From Candidatus Methanoperedens sp. (GTDB taxonomy: Archaea; Halobacteriota; Methanosarcinia; Methanosarcinales; Methanoperedenaceae): DNA of 61,358 nucleotides. Positions 27,501 to 35,234 of the stretch are shown here, in pieces. Below the pieces are notes generated by a model that was not told where the DNA came from, did not search any database, and was given only the letters and a program-made list of their open reading frames with translations. The stretch covers positions 1-61,358 of the forward strand of contig VEPM01000024.1 in the NCBI GenBank assembly GCA_012026795.1, given 5' to 3'. How positions within the stretch are numbered: position 1 is the first letter of the stretch; the number at the start of each line of letters is the position of its first letter. A program made the position numbers and the translations under genes.

Positions 27501-27580
27501 ATGCCCGCCGAATCTATCAGGAGGGAAAAGGCACAGAGAAAATATTTCTGGCTATAGAAGAGATGATTTATCCTTGTTAA
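24569..27580 (+). CDS. CheB-CheR-PAS fusion signalling protein
   Basis: 1003 residues. CheB methylesterase domain (about 45-235) with Ser in VGMGASAGGLEAL and His in VIVVHFYP; the catalytic Asp position (usually G-T/N-D-G) reads SGAGTEGTLG, a Glu. CheR methyltransferase domain (about 255-520) with APGCSTGEEAYSIA and SCRNLLIY. Then a PAS-like domain (about 565-660), a long coiled coil of EEL-x4-EEL repeats (680-765) and two more PAS domains (775-1000). No kinase domain follows; the protein stops after the last PAS. Such proteins methylate and demethylate glutamates or act as PAS-controlled scaffolds. No chemoreceptor or cheA is in the window, so the partner is unknown. Confidence 0.85.
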   Translation: MVIKMAEKMAENKKKPKNNGRNATNSTSPAHENIVAIKQDQESQESAFPVVGMGASAGGLEALEKFFSNMPIDSGMAFVIVVHFYPTAKSVMAEILKRYTKMEVFQVEDGMKIEPNRVYIIPPNKDMAILQRTLHLYDPVVSRGIRHPIDFFFQSLADDQKENAICIILSGAGTEGTLGLKAIKGEGGMVMVQSMESAEYDGMPRSAIATGLVDYILSPEKIPEQLVSYVNQFYDTKLLKPERIVTEQIANYLQKIIILVKNQTEIDFSAYKKNTIIRRIERRMSLHQIGNMSDYVHYLQENQAEVQTLCKEFFIGVTSFFRDPAAFGALKEKVIPEILKNKKPDQPLRIWAPGCSTGEEAYSIAIAFKEYMDEVKNNFQVQIFATDIDRDSVEIGRSGVYPGNIAVNVSSERLNHFFIKNPDTYTIKKEIRDMVVFAPQNVITDPSFLRLDLISCRNLLIYLIPEAQKRLLFLFHYSLNPDGYLFLGSSETIGEFTDLYSAVDKKWKIYKRIGPRAHVPLMIEHAPMAPSVEIPKIGEMKTRAININIGEKIEKTLLDIHIPPCAIINEKGDILYIHGRTGKYLEPASGNFRSNISDMAREGLRTELNIAIHRVITQKKDVIFQDLNVKTNGAYQTIDLTVRPIKEPELQGLIMVTFQDVPSPRQSRSVRATYKSKQAKEHIAELENELKFTKENLQATIEELQTSNEELKSTNEELMSANEELQSTNEELSASKEELQSLNEELSTLNAEHQAQIGGLSNTVSDLNNVIASTEIATLFLDNDLRIKGYTPATTRVINLIKTDIGRPVSDIVSNIEDEDIYREVKEVLNTLVPKEKEILDKKGYWYLMRILPYRTVDNVVDGVVITFIDVTKRKLAEQNEKDARVYSESIVETIQQPIMVLDKDLKVISANPSFYSTFQVSPDETENKFIYDVGNGQWDIPQLRKLLEEIIPRSKQIKNFEVDHEFPGIGRKIMSLNARRIYQEGKGTEKIFLAIEEMIYPC

Positions 27581-27616
27581 TTACAGGGCAAGTTGCAGAG
27601 GTAACCGTTTGAAACA

Positions 27617-27745
27617 TCAGCGCGCCCGAAAGAAGTTCAGATGTTCGCAATTTCGCATACACCTTCCCTAATTCACCGGGCTGCGCCGTCAGGGGATGCG
27701 GCTGGAAGCAGCATAGAAGGGGACGCGCTGGGTTTGAATGAGCGC
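27617..27745. repeat. dispersed non-coding repeat, copy 1
   Basis: First of six copies in 27.6-31.7 kb. The core begins CGCGCCCGAAAGAAGTTC and includes GGGCTGCGCCGTCAGGGG followed by ATGCGGCTGGAAGCAGC. GCTGC/GCAGC and GCCG/CGGC can pair, so the core may fold as a hairpin. Core positions (CTGCGCCGTC) in the six copies: 27681, 28273, 28664, 29124, 29657 and 31631. Confidence 0.7.
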
Positions 27746-27754
27746 AATCTACTT

Positions 27755-28195
27755 CTATCTATCAGCTAATTTGTCAAGAATTTTTTCGAGATTCTGATTA
27801 TGTACCCTTTGCTCAGCAACAAAAGAACTCAATACAGAAGTATCCCCTTTAATATTTCTCAATACGTCAATTCCAATATCCAACTTTCTACCTAAATCCA
27901 CAATCTCATCTGTATAAAGTTTTGAGAATTTTTCTGGAAGGAAAATATTAACAGATATTTCTTCTTTTTGAATATTATCGATTATAGCACCCTTTTGTTC
28001 TCCAAATGTTTGTATTTCTTTAAAGAACTTGGTAATTACACCGGATTCTCCCCTGCATACCATTCTTACACTACCATCAGAAGCATTGAAAACATAACCA
28101 GCTAAATTCAGTAGTCTTCCAACTTCCTCTATAAGATTTCTAAAGCCCACGTCCTGGACTTTACCAATAATTGATACATTGTAGCATTTCTGCAT
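27755..28195 (-). CDS. acylphosphatase with C-terminal extension
   Basis: 146 residues. The first 90 are an acylphosphatase domain: VSIIGKVQDVGFRN with the phosphate-binding Arg, and GYVFNASDGSVRMVCRG with the catalytic Asn. The family normally ends at about 90-95 residues; here a further 50 charged, helical residues follow, containing FSKLYTDEIVDLGRKL and a coiled-coil-like end. The enzyme hydrolyses acyl phosphates; the extension may give oligomerisation or a partner contact. It sits between two copies of the dispersed repeat, with no operon partner. Confidence 0.75.
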   Translation of the reverse strand: MQKCYNVSIIGKVQDVGFRNLIEEVGRLLNLAGYVFNASDGSVRMVCRGESGVITKFFKEIQTFGEQKGAIIDNIQKEEISVNIFLPEKFSKLYTDEIVDLGRKLDIGIDVLRNIKGDTSVLSSFVAEQRVHNQNLEKILDKLADR

Positions 28196-28257
28196 TCTTT
28201 AACTCATAGTTTTAAACTATATTAAGCTTAACTTGAAATATAACTCAATTTTTAGAG

Positions 28258-28396
28258 GTCCAATTCACCGGGCTGCGCCGTCAGGGGGATGGCTGGAAGA
28301 TGCATCAACGGGAATGCGCCTGGGTATGAATGAGCGCTTGCGTCCTGGCTCATGCAATAATTGACCGTTATGATGAGGACAATAGCAAAATGGGAG
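28258..28396. repeat. dispersed non-coding repeat, copy 2 (short form)
   Basis: Core at 28273, then CGCCTGGGTATGAATGAGCG and a tail GCAATAATTGACCGTTATGA running to 28396. The same tail precedes the IS insertion at 29753, which lets the empty site be reconstructed. The first part of the unit (CGCGCCCGAAAGAAG) is absent. Confidence 0.65.
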
Positions 28397-28720
28397 AACT
28401 TACGAAAAACCGTAGATAAACGCAAATGAACGCAGATTTACCGCTACGCTTTACAAAAATCATATTGATGTCTCGGTTACAATATATATTATAATATCAA
28501 AAAAATAAAATTCAGGCGCGCCCAAAAATCACGATGCGTATCTGTGTTCATCTGTGTTCATCTGTGGCTAATTTGCCAGATGCATCGAGCATATCAAAAA
28601 TCAGCGCGCCCGAAAGAAGTTCGGCTGCTCGCAATTTCGTATACATCTTCCTCAATTCACCAGGCTGCGCCGTCAGGGATGCGGCTGGGGAGCAGAAACG
28701 AAGGGGGAGGGAAACGATTG
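28397..28720. repeat. dispersed repeat, copy 3, full form with inverted arms
   Basis: Left arm 28410-28436 and right arm 28541-28567 (TCTGTGTTCATCTGTG and on) are imperfect inverted repeats about 27 nt long, built of 10-bp steps and enclosing about 105 nt of AT-rich sequence. The core follows at 28600-28700. The whole region 28196-29222 has no convincing gene; short frames starting MFICVHLW are by-products of the arm. Confidence 0.65.
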
Positions 28721-28731
28721 GCTTTTGAAGT

Positions 28732-29171
28732 GCATGGGATAACTTACGAAAAAACCACAGATAAACACAGATGAACACAGATTTATTGCTATGCTTTCTG
28801 AAAATCAGATTGATGTCTCGGCCACAATATAAATTATAAAATAAATATAATAAAATTTCGGCGCGCCATCAGAACCTCAGGCAACCACAAGCGCATCATG
28901 AAAAACAAATTTCCATGGAAGAAAAACAAATCCGGTCAAAAACACCACGAATTATTCAACTTTTATTATAAAATTATCATGCGCTCGAAAATCATGATGC
29001 GTATCTGTGTTTATCTGTGTTCATCTGTGGCTAATTTGCCCGATGCATCGAACAAATCGAAAATCAGCGCGCCCGATAGAAGTTCCGATGTTCGTACTGT
29101 CGCCCAATCTCCCAATCACCAGGCTGCGCCGTCAGGGATGCGGCTGGAAGCGGCACATAGGGGGGCGCGCA
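28732..29171. repeat. dispersed repeat, copy 4, full form with inverted arms
   Basis: Left arm 28755-28781 (CCACAGATAAACACAGATGA and on) and right arm 29004-29030 are inverted repeats with near-perfect pairing. The enclosed part is about 220 nt, longer than in copies 3 and 6, with extra sequence around 28870-28985. Core CTGCGCCGTC at 29124. Confidence 0.65.
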
Positions 29172-29222
29172 TGTCTTAACACAAAAGAAATGAATCTGCC
29201 ATAAGTCTTTTGTAAACTATTA

Positions 29223-29459
29223 TTAAGTTGTTTGCTCAATGCTTGTTTCTGCAACAGCCACATATTCTGCAAATGACTTTGATTCTGGAATAGGTAACTT
29301 GTCCTCTATTAACCCGTGTATATGCATTTCAATAGCTTCATAAATGTTGTTTTCAGCTTCTTCACGAGTTGCACCTGTAGCCACACAACCCGGTAAGTCC
29401 GGCGAATATGCCGAATAATTATTATCCGCTTTTTCGATCACAACAAGGAAACGATACAT
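29223..29459 (-). CDS. orphan HicB-like protein
   Basis: 78 residues matching the HicB/UPF0150 fold: YRFLVVIEKADNNYSAYSPD, LPGCVATGATREEAENNI, then a helix and a short tail. HicB proteins are antitoxins to the HicA mRNA interferase. No HicA-like frame is found on either side (29172-29222 and 29460-29640). A free-standing HicB-fold protein of other function, or a leftover antitoxin, fits. The ATG at 29459 has no strong ribosome binding site. The gap 29460-29640 shows nothing else. Confidence 0.75.
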   Translation of the reverse strand: MYRFLVVIEKADNNYSAYSPDLPGCVATGATREEAENNIYEAIEMHIHGLIEDKLPIPESKSFAEYVAVAETSIEQTT

Positions 29460-29640
29460 ATTATTTCATTTTCATTATAATCCATCTATAGGGATATTTA
29501 AACAATTCTATAATCAATCCTAATGGTGCTTTATTTATTTAAGTGGTTGGAATTGAATTTATTGTCATTCGCATCCTTTTTAAGGGAACAACTTCAAACA
29601 TTTTTTGAATGAAAAACCGTGAATCTGTACTGTGGTCTAA

Positions 29641-29758
29641 GCCCCAATTCACCGGGCTGCGCCGTCAGGGGATGCGGCTGGAAGCGGCATTAACGGGGAT
29701 GCGCCCGGGTATGAATGAGCTCTCGCGTATAGGCTTATGCAATAATTGACCGTTATAA
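29641..29758. repeat. dispersed repeat, copy 5, interrupted by the IS
   Basis: Core CTGCGCCGTC at 29657, then CGCCCGGGTATGAATGAGC and GCAATAATTGACCGTTATAA, where the insertion sequence begins. The continuation lies beyond the element at 31294. Confidence 0.65.
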
Positions 29759-31293
29759 CTTAACTTCGCCACCTGCGGCTAAGTAAAACGTATTTTTATC
29801 CCTTTATACAATTTGCCAGATGGCTTTTTACCAACGTAATTTCAGACTATTATCCTCATATTTTTTGGTAAAATCCCCTAAAATACTGATTACTTCATTT
29901 GAAATATTGGATAGTACTGTAAATTTGAAGGCATTTTTTGGGTATACAACTGTAAGTGTCAAATTGTTCAGGAATTTCCTGAGTAATCTTATGTCTCTGA
30001 CTACTGGTTTTTTAGCTAAATAAAGTGTCAAATTTACCAGGAAATTCGTGAGGAACGTAAGCAGCAAATAACCTTTGACTGCAAGAGGACTCCAATGTCG
30101 TATCGGTCTCAACTCCAGCCCATCCTTCAAACCTCGGATGAATTTTTCAGCTTTATCCCTTTCTTTGTATAACGAAAGAATTTTTTCGGGTTCATCATCG
30201 ACAGAACTTTCAAGAGCAAAAAATCCCTCCAATCCATTGATGAAAGGATTACTTATTGGAGTAAGGGTTTTTTGGATACTTCCATGCAGAATAATGTAAC
30301 CATCTTTCGTTATGACTGAACCAAGTTTCTTTCCTTTTTTGACTTTCTTCAGGTCCTTATCGTTTTTTTCGAGAAGCTTTAGATATTTCTTCTCTCTTTT
30401 CTGTAGCTGCTCCTGATACAGCTTTTCTGAAAAGAAAATATATATTGTTTCGTCATCTTTTTTCAGTTTGACACACTCATAAAAGGAATCGTTCATTTCA
30501 AATCTTTTCATGTTTCCATTCTTTTTTCCCTGATGAAAAAAATGAATAATTGGTTTGTAGATTTTCTTTTTCTTAGCTTTCAAAGTAAGATAATGATATT
30601 TTCCATTGCGAACCATTTTTTTATTTGTTTTTGTGTTGGCTCCACAATCGAATATTAAAACACTGCCTTCACCTAATACTTTTTTGACTGCTTTGAAAAT
30701 ATGATCGAAATGTGTTTTATCCTGGATATTTCCTTTTTGGATTGTCAATGCAGTTGGAATATTGTTGATTCCGGTACTGATCCCAAATGTGATTTGTTTC
30801 TTTCCGGGGGCTCCATCTCTTGAGTAGCCTAAAGCACCCAATTCAGGTTTAGTACCTTCAAAATATGTTGACGAGAAATCAATGAATTGCTCTTTTGAGA
30901 CGAGATCGTTTTTTGCTAGGAATTGCTGATGAAGTTCCAAGATAATCTCAAATTTATCTCCAATTCGTTCAATAGTTCTATAGAAATTTCGTTCTGCTGG
31001 TGTTTCTTTTAATCCCAAGCATTCAAAAGCTTCATCAGGGTATATATTCGGGATTTGATTAATGGAAACATTATCTGTCAATTTGTTGTAGATTAATGAT
31101 TTTACGATTTTCTGGAAATCCTTGGCTTTTCCTCCGATTTTTCCGAACAAAAAATCAAGGTAACCAAAATCTTTTTTAATTCTATCGAGCAATACAATAT
31201 TGCCTATTGGGAAAGTTACATTTTCATGCAAGGTTGTTCACAAAAACTTCTGAAATGTGATTTCCCTTTTATAGGCTATCTGGCGAAGTCAAG
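29759..31293 (-). mobile_element. complete IS1634-like insertion sequence (1535 bp)
   Basis: Ends CTTAACTTCGCCA (29759-29771) and TGGCGAAGTCAAG (31281-31293) form terminal inverted repeats with one mismatch. TTATAA flanks both sides (29753-29758 and 31294-31299) and reads as a 6-bp target duplication. Removing the element and one TTATAA gives GACCGTTATAATTAGGAAAATAGC, which aligns with intact copy 2 (GACCGTTATGATGAGGACAATAGC). One full-length transposase gene lies inside, so the element may be active. Confidence 0.8.
29828..31231 (-). CDS. IS1634-type DDE transposase
   Basis: 467 residues, full length for the IS1634/IS4 group. First catalytic Asp in [12 protein letters not shown] (about 118), second Asp in [12 protein letters not shown] (about 196), Glu in the Y-x2-R-x3-E signature [20 protein letters not shown] (about 374). 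The frame is intact. An in-frame ATG at 31231 starts the gene 62 nt inside the right end of the element. Confidence 0.9.
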   Translation of the reverse strand: MHENVTFPIGNIVLLDRIKKDFGYLDFLFGKIGGKAKDFQKIVKSLIYNKLTDNVSINQIPNIYPDEAFECLGLKETPAERNFYRTIERIGDKFEIILELHQQFLAKNDLVSKEQFIDFSSTYFEGTKPELGALGYSRDGAPGKKQITFGISTGINNIPTALTIQKGNIQDKTHFDHIFKAVKKVLGEGSVLIFDCGANTKTNKKMVRNGKYHYLTLKAKKKKIYKPIIHFFHQGKKNGNMKRFEMNDSFYECVKLKKDDETIYIFFSEKLYQEQLQKREKKYLKLLEKNDKDLKKVKKGKKLGSVITKDGYIILHGSIQKTLTPISNPFINGLEGFFALESSVDDEPEKILSLYKERDKAEKFIRGLKDGLELRPIRHWSPLAVKGYLLLTFLTNFLVNLTLYLAKKPVVRDIRLLRKFLNNLTLTVVYPKNAFKFTVLSNISNEVISILGDFTKKYEDNSLKLRW

Positions 31294-31690
31294 TTATAAT
31301 TAGGAAAATAGCAAACATGGATAAGTAATAAATGGGGACAAAAAACCGATAAACTTTAGAAGGGCATGGGATAACTTACGAAAAAACCGCAGATGAACAC
31401 AGATTTACTGCTGTGCTTTACGAAAATCATATTGATGTCTCAGTTAAAATATGAATTATAATATCATAAAAATAAAACTCAGGCGCGCCCAAAATCATGA
31501 CGCGTATCTGTGTTTATCTGTGTTCATCTGTGGTTAATATGCCAGATTCAACAAAATCATCAAAAATCAGCGCGGCCGAAAGAAGTTCGGCTGTTCGCAA
31601 TTTCGCATACATCTTCCCTAATTCATCGGGCTGCGCCGTCAGGGGATGCGGCTGGGAGTAGCATCGAAGGGGGCGCACCGGGTGAAAATT
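31294..31690. repeat. dispersed repeat, continuation of copy 5 and full copy 6
   Basis: The interrupted copy 5 tail resumes at 31300. Copy 6 follows: left arm 31387-31403 (10 nt shorter than in copies 3 and 4), right arm 31507-31533, core 31631. The stretch 31300-31762 shows no gene apart from frames caused by the repeat. Confidence 0.65.
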
Positions 31691-31762
31691 GGCGTCCACA
31701 ACTTGGAATTCATATAATTGCTGCCAGTATTGGGAGAAGTATTTTTATGAGTATAGCATATA

Positions 31763-31852
31763 ATGGATAAAAAAGATTTAGTTCTGGATCAAGGAAAGGT
31801 AAGCATAGAAGGCAATTCAGTCATAATTGTTAGGCAGGAAAAACATAAATGA
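31763..31852 (+). CDS. possible 29-aa leader peptide coupled to the EEP gene
   Basis: ATG at 31763 opens a 29-codon frame whose TGA overlaps the ATG of the next gene (ATGA, 31849-31852). The peptide is polar with a short beta-like run (KVSIEGNSVIIVRQ). Overlap of this kind suggests translational coupling, but a ribosome binding site is not evident. Confidence 0.3.
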   Translation: MDKKDLVLDQGKVSIEGNSVIIVRQEKHK

Positions 31853-32550
31853 AAATTGTAACTTGGAATGCAAATATGAAATTCAGAAAAAAAGAAGGAC
31901 TCTTAGTCAAGCAACTTGATCCAGACATTGCCTTTATACAAGAGTGTGAGTCTCCTGATAAGTATCCTGATGAGTTTCCATATAAATTATTTCCATTTAG
32001 AATTTGGAAAGGTGAAAATAGAACCAAAGGCATAGCTGTATTTTCTAAATATGAAATTAGGAAACTGGATGAAAAAAGTTTATCATCACGGTATTATATC
32101 CCTTTTAAGATAAATGATACTTTTTTTATTGGAATATGGGCAATGAATGATAAAGAAAAACCTCAAAATCGTTATATTGCGCAAGTGTGGAATATTTTAA
32201 ATGAATACCATGAATTATTTAATAAAAATCTAATTATATTGGGTGATTTTAATTGGAATATAATCTGGGATAAAAAAGAAAGTAATTCTCTTGAAGGAGA
32301 TTTTCAAAATGTTAATGAAATACTAAATAAGAACGATATTGAGAGTGTTTATCATCATTGGTTCAAAGAAGATTTTGGGAGAGAAAAAAATCCAACATAT
32401 TTCATGTTCAAAAAAGAATCAAAATCATATCATACGGATTATATTTTTTTAAAGAAAAATACAATAGATAATATTAAAAATTTTTCAGTTGGAAAATATA
32501 ATGAATGGATTGGTTATAGTGATCATATGCCTCTATTGATAGAGATTTAA
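31849..32550 (+). CDS. endonuclease/exonuclease/phosphatase family protein
   Basis: 233 residues with all family motifs: VTWNAN (Asn), FIQECES (metal Glu), ILGDFNWN (Asp and Asn), HTDYIF and GYSDHMPLLIEI (Asp-His). This is a minimal DNase I-like fold that cleaves phosphodiesters in nucleic acids or phospholipid-type substrates. It is AT-rich and lysine-rich compared with flanking genes and borders the repeat/IS island, so transfer is possible. No operon partner except the possible leader peptide. Confidence 0.85.
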   Translation: MKIVTWNANMKFRKKEGLLVKQLDPDIAFIQECESPDKYPDEFPYKLFPFRIWKGENRTKGIAVFSKYEIRKLDEKSLSSRYYIPFKINDTFFIGIWAMNDKEKPQNRYIAQVWNILNEYHELFNKNLIILGDFNWNIIWDKKESNSLEGDFQNVNEILNKNDIESVYHHWFKEDFGREKNPTYFMFKKESKSYHTDYIFLKKNTIDNIKNFSVGKYNEWIGYSDHMPLLIEI

Positions 32551-32603
32551 TTGTATTATGGTACTTCAACACAAATAAAAACAATCCCCAAAAACAACAC
32601 ACT

Positions 32604-34235
32604 ATGCGCGTCCTGATCCTTGACGGGTATGTAGACGAACCTGCATGCCTTGGCGTTCCGCCGTATATGGCTCCTTATCCTCGTTATATAGCAGGCGCTC
32701 TCATCGAAAAAGGAGTTCAAAAAGAGAATATCGTCTATCGCACTATAGACCAGCTCAGAACGCGCAGAGAGCCTCTGCAATTTGATCTTTATATTATCAT
32801 AGCAGGAATGACAGTCCCGGGGAAATATTTGAGATCATCACCCATCACCCTTAAAGAGATCAGCGAATTATCGCACCTTGAGGGTACAAAGATAATCGGA
32901 GGACCTATCAGGTTAGGATTTGGCGAGGAAGGCGGCTCATCTGCAAAAGATTTTTCTGTTCCCGGAATTACGCTTGCAAAGAAAGATATCGAAGCGTTCG
33001 TTTTTGATCTTATGGAACACAACGATCCGGCTTCAATCAACCACAGGATGCGCACAACCAGCGAGATAGGCAGATGGGCAGAATCGGGCGCTTTCATCAT
33101 CACCCAGCATCCTGATTACCCGTTTGTTATGTGCGAGCTTGAGACATACAGGGGATGTCCGCGCCATTCACATTGTTCTTTCTGTACAGAACCATTCTAC
33201 GGAAAACCTGATTTTCGTGAAATAAACGATTGTTTAAGAGAGGTTTCAGCTCTTTACCAGAATGGGGCGCGCTATTTCAGGCTGGGAAGACAGCCCGACC
33301 TGTTCATGTACCAATCAAAAAAAGGTGTTCCTGACCCGGAAGCTTTAGAAGAACTCTATAGCGGCATACGAAAAGCTGCCCCAGCCCTCAAGGTGCTGCA
33401 TATGGATAATGCCAATCCCGTAACAATAGCAAAGTATCCGGATGAATCGCGAAAGATCGCAGAAATAATCGTAAAATATCACACACCAGGAGATGTCGCA
33501 GCACTTGGAATGGAAAGCGCAGACCCTGATGTGATAAGTGCAAACGACCTGAAAGCAGCGCCTGATGAAGTATTTGAAGCCATAAAACTCTTAAACGAGG
33601 TCGGAGGGACACGCGGAACAAGCGGCCTTCCTGAACTTCTGCCGGGAATTAATTTTGTTCATGGATTGAAAGGTGAAACAAAAAAGACATTTGAACTCAA
33701 CTCTGGCTTCCTGAAAAAAGTGTTAGATAGCGGCCTTATGGTCAGGAGAGTGAATATCAGGCAGGTCATGACATTTGCGGGAACCCCGATGCAGGGGCAT
33801 GATGAAGCCGTATGGAAGAATAAGGAGCTATTCCTTCGCTATAAAGAAAAGATCAGGAACGAGATTGACCTTCCCATGCTTCGTCGCCTGGTCCCGGCAG
33901 GCACGATCCTTAAAGACGTCAGGACGGAAATTTTCGATAAAATTACATTCGGAAGGCAGCTTGGTACATATCCCCTGCTTGTGGGAATCCCACTCAAACT
34001 TGATCCTGGCTGCTCCTTTGATATTCTCGTCACAGGCCACGGTCACAGATCGATAACCGGGATTCCTGTGCCTGTCGATATTAACCGTCTTCCGGTTAAA
34101 TTACTGGATATGCTCCCCGGAATTGATAATAAACAGGTTGCAGAGGTGATGCGGGGAAGACCATTCAAAGACAGGGAGGATATTATGAAACGGACATCCA
34201 TCCGGGGAAAGATACTGGATACAATTCTTTTATAA
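32604..34235 (+). CDS. radical SAM protein with N-terminal B12-binding-like and C-terminal HhH domains
   Basis: 543 residues. Residues 1-175 resemble the cobalamin-binding-like Rossmann domain of class B radical SAM proteins. The radical SAM core follows with the variant cluster motif CPRHSHCSFC (C-x5-C-x2-C, around residue 190) instead of C-x3-C-x2-C. Around 440-500 is a small beta domain of TRAM type (VGIPLKLDPGCSFDILVTG), and the end is a helix-hairpin-helix (LPVKLLDMLPGIDNKQVAEV). Methylation or methylthiolation of RNA or protein is plausible from this layout, but the substrate is unknown. Confidence 0.85.
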   Translation: MRVLILDGYVDEPACLGVPPYMAPYPRYIAGALIEKGVQKENIVYRTIDQLRTRREPLQFDLYIIIAGMTVPGKYLRSSPITLKEISELSHLEGTKIIGGPIRLGFGEEGGSSAKDFSVPGITLAKKDIEAFVFDLMEHNDPASINHRMRTTSEIGRWAESGAFIITQHPDYPFVMCELETYRGCPRHSHCSFCTEPFYGKPDFREINDCLREVSALYQNGARYFRLGRQPDLFMYQSKKGVPDPEALEELYSGIRKAAPALKVLHMDNANPVTIAKYPDESRKIAEIIVKYHTPGDVAALGMESADPDVISANDLKAAPDEVFEAIKLLNEVGGTRGTSGLPELLPGINFVHGLKGETKKTFELNSGFLKKVLDSGLMVRRVNIRQVMTFAGTPMQGHDEAVWKNKELFLRYKEKIRNEIDLPMLRRLVPAGTILKDVRTEIFDKITFGRQLGTYPLLVGIPLKLDPGCSFDILVTGHGHRSITGIPVPVDINRLPVKLLDMLPGIDNKQVAEVMRGRPFKDREDIMKRTSIRGKILDTILL

Positions 34236-34262
34236 TCATAAATATTATTATAAGGATTTTTC

Positions 34263-34397
34263 ATGCAATATCTTTATGATTATGAGGAACATTATATTAA
34301 CCGGATAGAGATGATGAATATTCGAATAACAAAAGAAAAAATTGCAATATGGGTGCTTGCCCTGATTGCCATAGGCTTTTCCAGTTTTCCAAGATAG
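34263..34397 (+). CDS. possible 44-aa single-helix protein
   Basis: ATG at 34263, 27 nt after the radical SAM stop, opens a 44-codon frame ending at 34397. It has a charged N-terminal half and a hydrophobic end (IAIWVLALIAIGFSSF) like a tail anchor. A second start at MM (34311) is possible behind GGATAGAG. Expression is uncertain. Confidence 0.35.
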   Translation: MQYLYDYEEHYINRIEMMNIRITKEKIAIWVLALIAIGFSSFPR

Positions 34398-34418
34398 TTC
34401 CGGTAATTCTTTATTTTG

Positions 34419-35234
34419 TTAATTATTTAATAATGCATTTTTCGCAAGTGTCTTATAATATTCTCTTGTGATCTCCTTTGATATCTCCGCCGCTTCATCC
34501 GGAAGTTTTTTATCACCTGATTTTTTTCCGATCTCAACACCTGTTTCCAGTATCTTTAACAAAACTGCGGACTTCTCAAAATCATCCGTGACATTTTCAG
34601 CCATTTCTCTTGCTTTCCTGAAAAAACCATAACTCCGGTTATCATTAAGCCTGGCCAGGATAGCACTGGTATCGCAATATGCCGGTATTTGATATATCGT
34701 TTTGATCCCTTGGCTTTTTTCGAGTATCCCAATAGACCTGTCAAGCAATTCCAGTGATTTTAATCGATCAATATCTGCCATTACCTTTGAAAGATTCCTA
34801 TAAGCCATTGCACGATATGTGTTCATCGGTATTCTTTTTGCAAGGTCAAGAGACCCGGAATAGATCATCTCATCTTTTTTATTAATACCATATTTCCCGA
34901 ACGCAGATACGATTTCAGAAAGCCCGACGGAAAGGTCAAGATCATTATCTGTTTTTTCCGTGATCTTAACAGCATCATCGAATGTTTTTTTATCTTTCCG
35001 GTTCATCTTCGAAATGGCACGGATGATCTCAACATAAGCTTTGGATGGATCATCAGAAACCATTCCTGCGATCTTCATTGCCTCTTCAATATACTCCGGA
35101 TCGTTTGAACGTACCGCATCCTGGGACAGGATTCCAACTATGGTCCTGTATTTCCTTGAGCGTTCTACCGGGTCGGGAATACCAGCAGCCAATCCGATAA
35201 TTTTTTTTATTTTGTTGATGTTTTCATCATGCAT
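34419..35234 (-). CDS. alpha-helical repeat protein (TPR-like)
   Basis: 271 residues, almost entirely helical and rich in Lys, Asp and Ile. Paired helices recur roughly every 33-35 residues (for example EEAMKIAGMVSDDPSKAYV, FDDAVKITEKTDNDLDLSVG, LDLAKRIPMNTYRAMAYRN, FRKAREMAENVTDDFEKSAV), in the manner of TPR or Sel1-like scaffolds. No catalytic motif. It probably serves protein-protein contacts; partners unknown. It faces the radical SAM gene tail to tail and the giant cytochrome gene head to head. Confidence 0.7.
   Translation of the reverse strand: MHDENINKIKKIIGLAAGIPDPVERSRKYRTIVGILSQDAVRSNDPEYIEEAMKIAGMVSDDPSKAYVEIIRAISKMNRKDKKTFDDAVKITEKTDNDLDLSVGLSEIVSAFGKYGINKKDEMIYSGSLDLAKRIPMNTYRAMAYRNLSKVMADIDRLKSLELLDRSIGILEKSQGIKTIYQIPAYCDTSAILARLNDNRSYGFFRKAREMAENVTDDFEKSAVLLKILETGVEIGKKSGDKKLPDEAAEISKEITREYYKTLAKNALLNN

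Noticed and set aside
28534-29204. Short ORFs starting MRICVHLC or MFICVHLW
   Set aside because: They recur in each copy of the dispersed repeat in different frames and arise from the 10-bp steps of the inverted arm; no ribosome binding sites or conserved protein.
29460-29640. hicA partner for the HicB-like gene
   Set aside because: No frame of 55-80 codons with the G-S-H-x-x-F/Y type motif is found on either strand.
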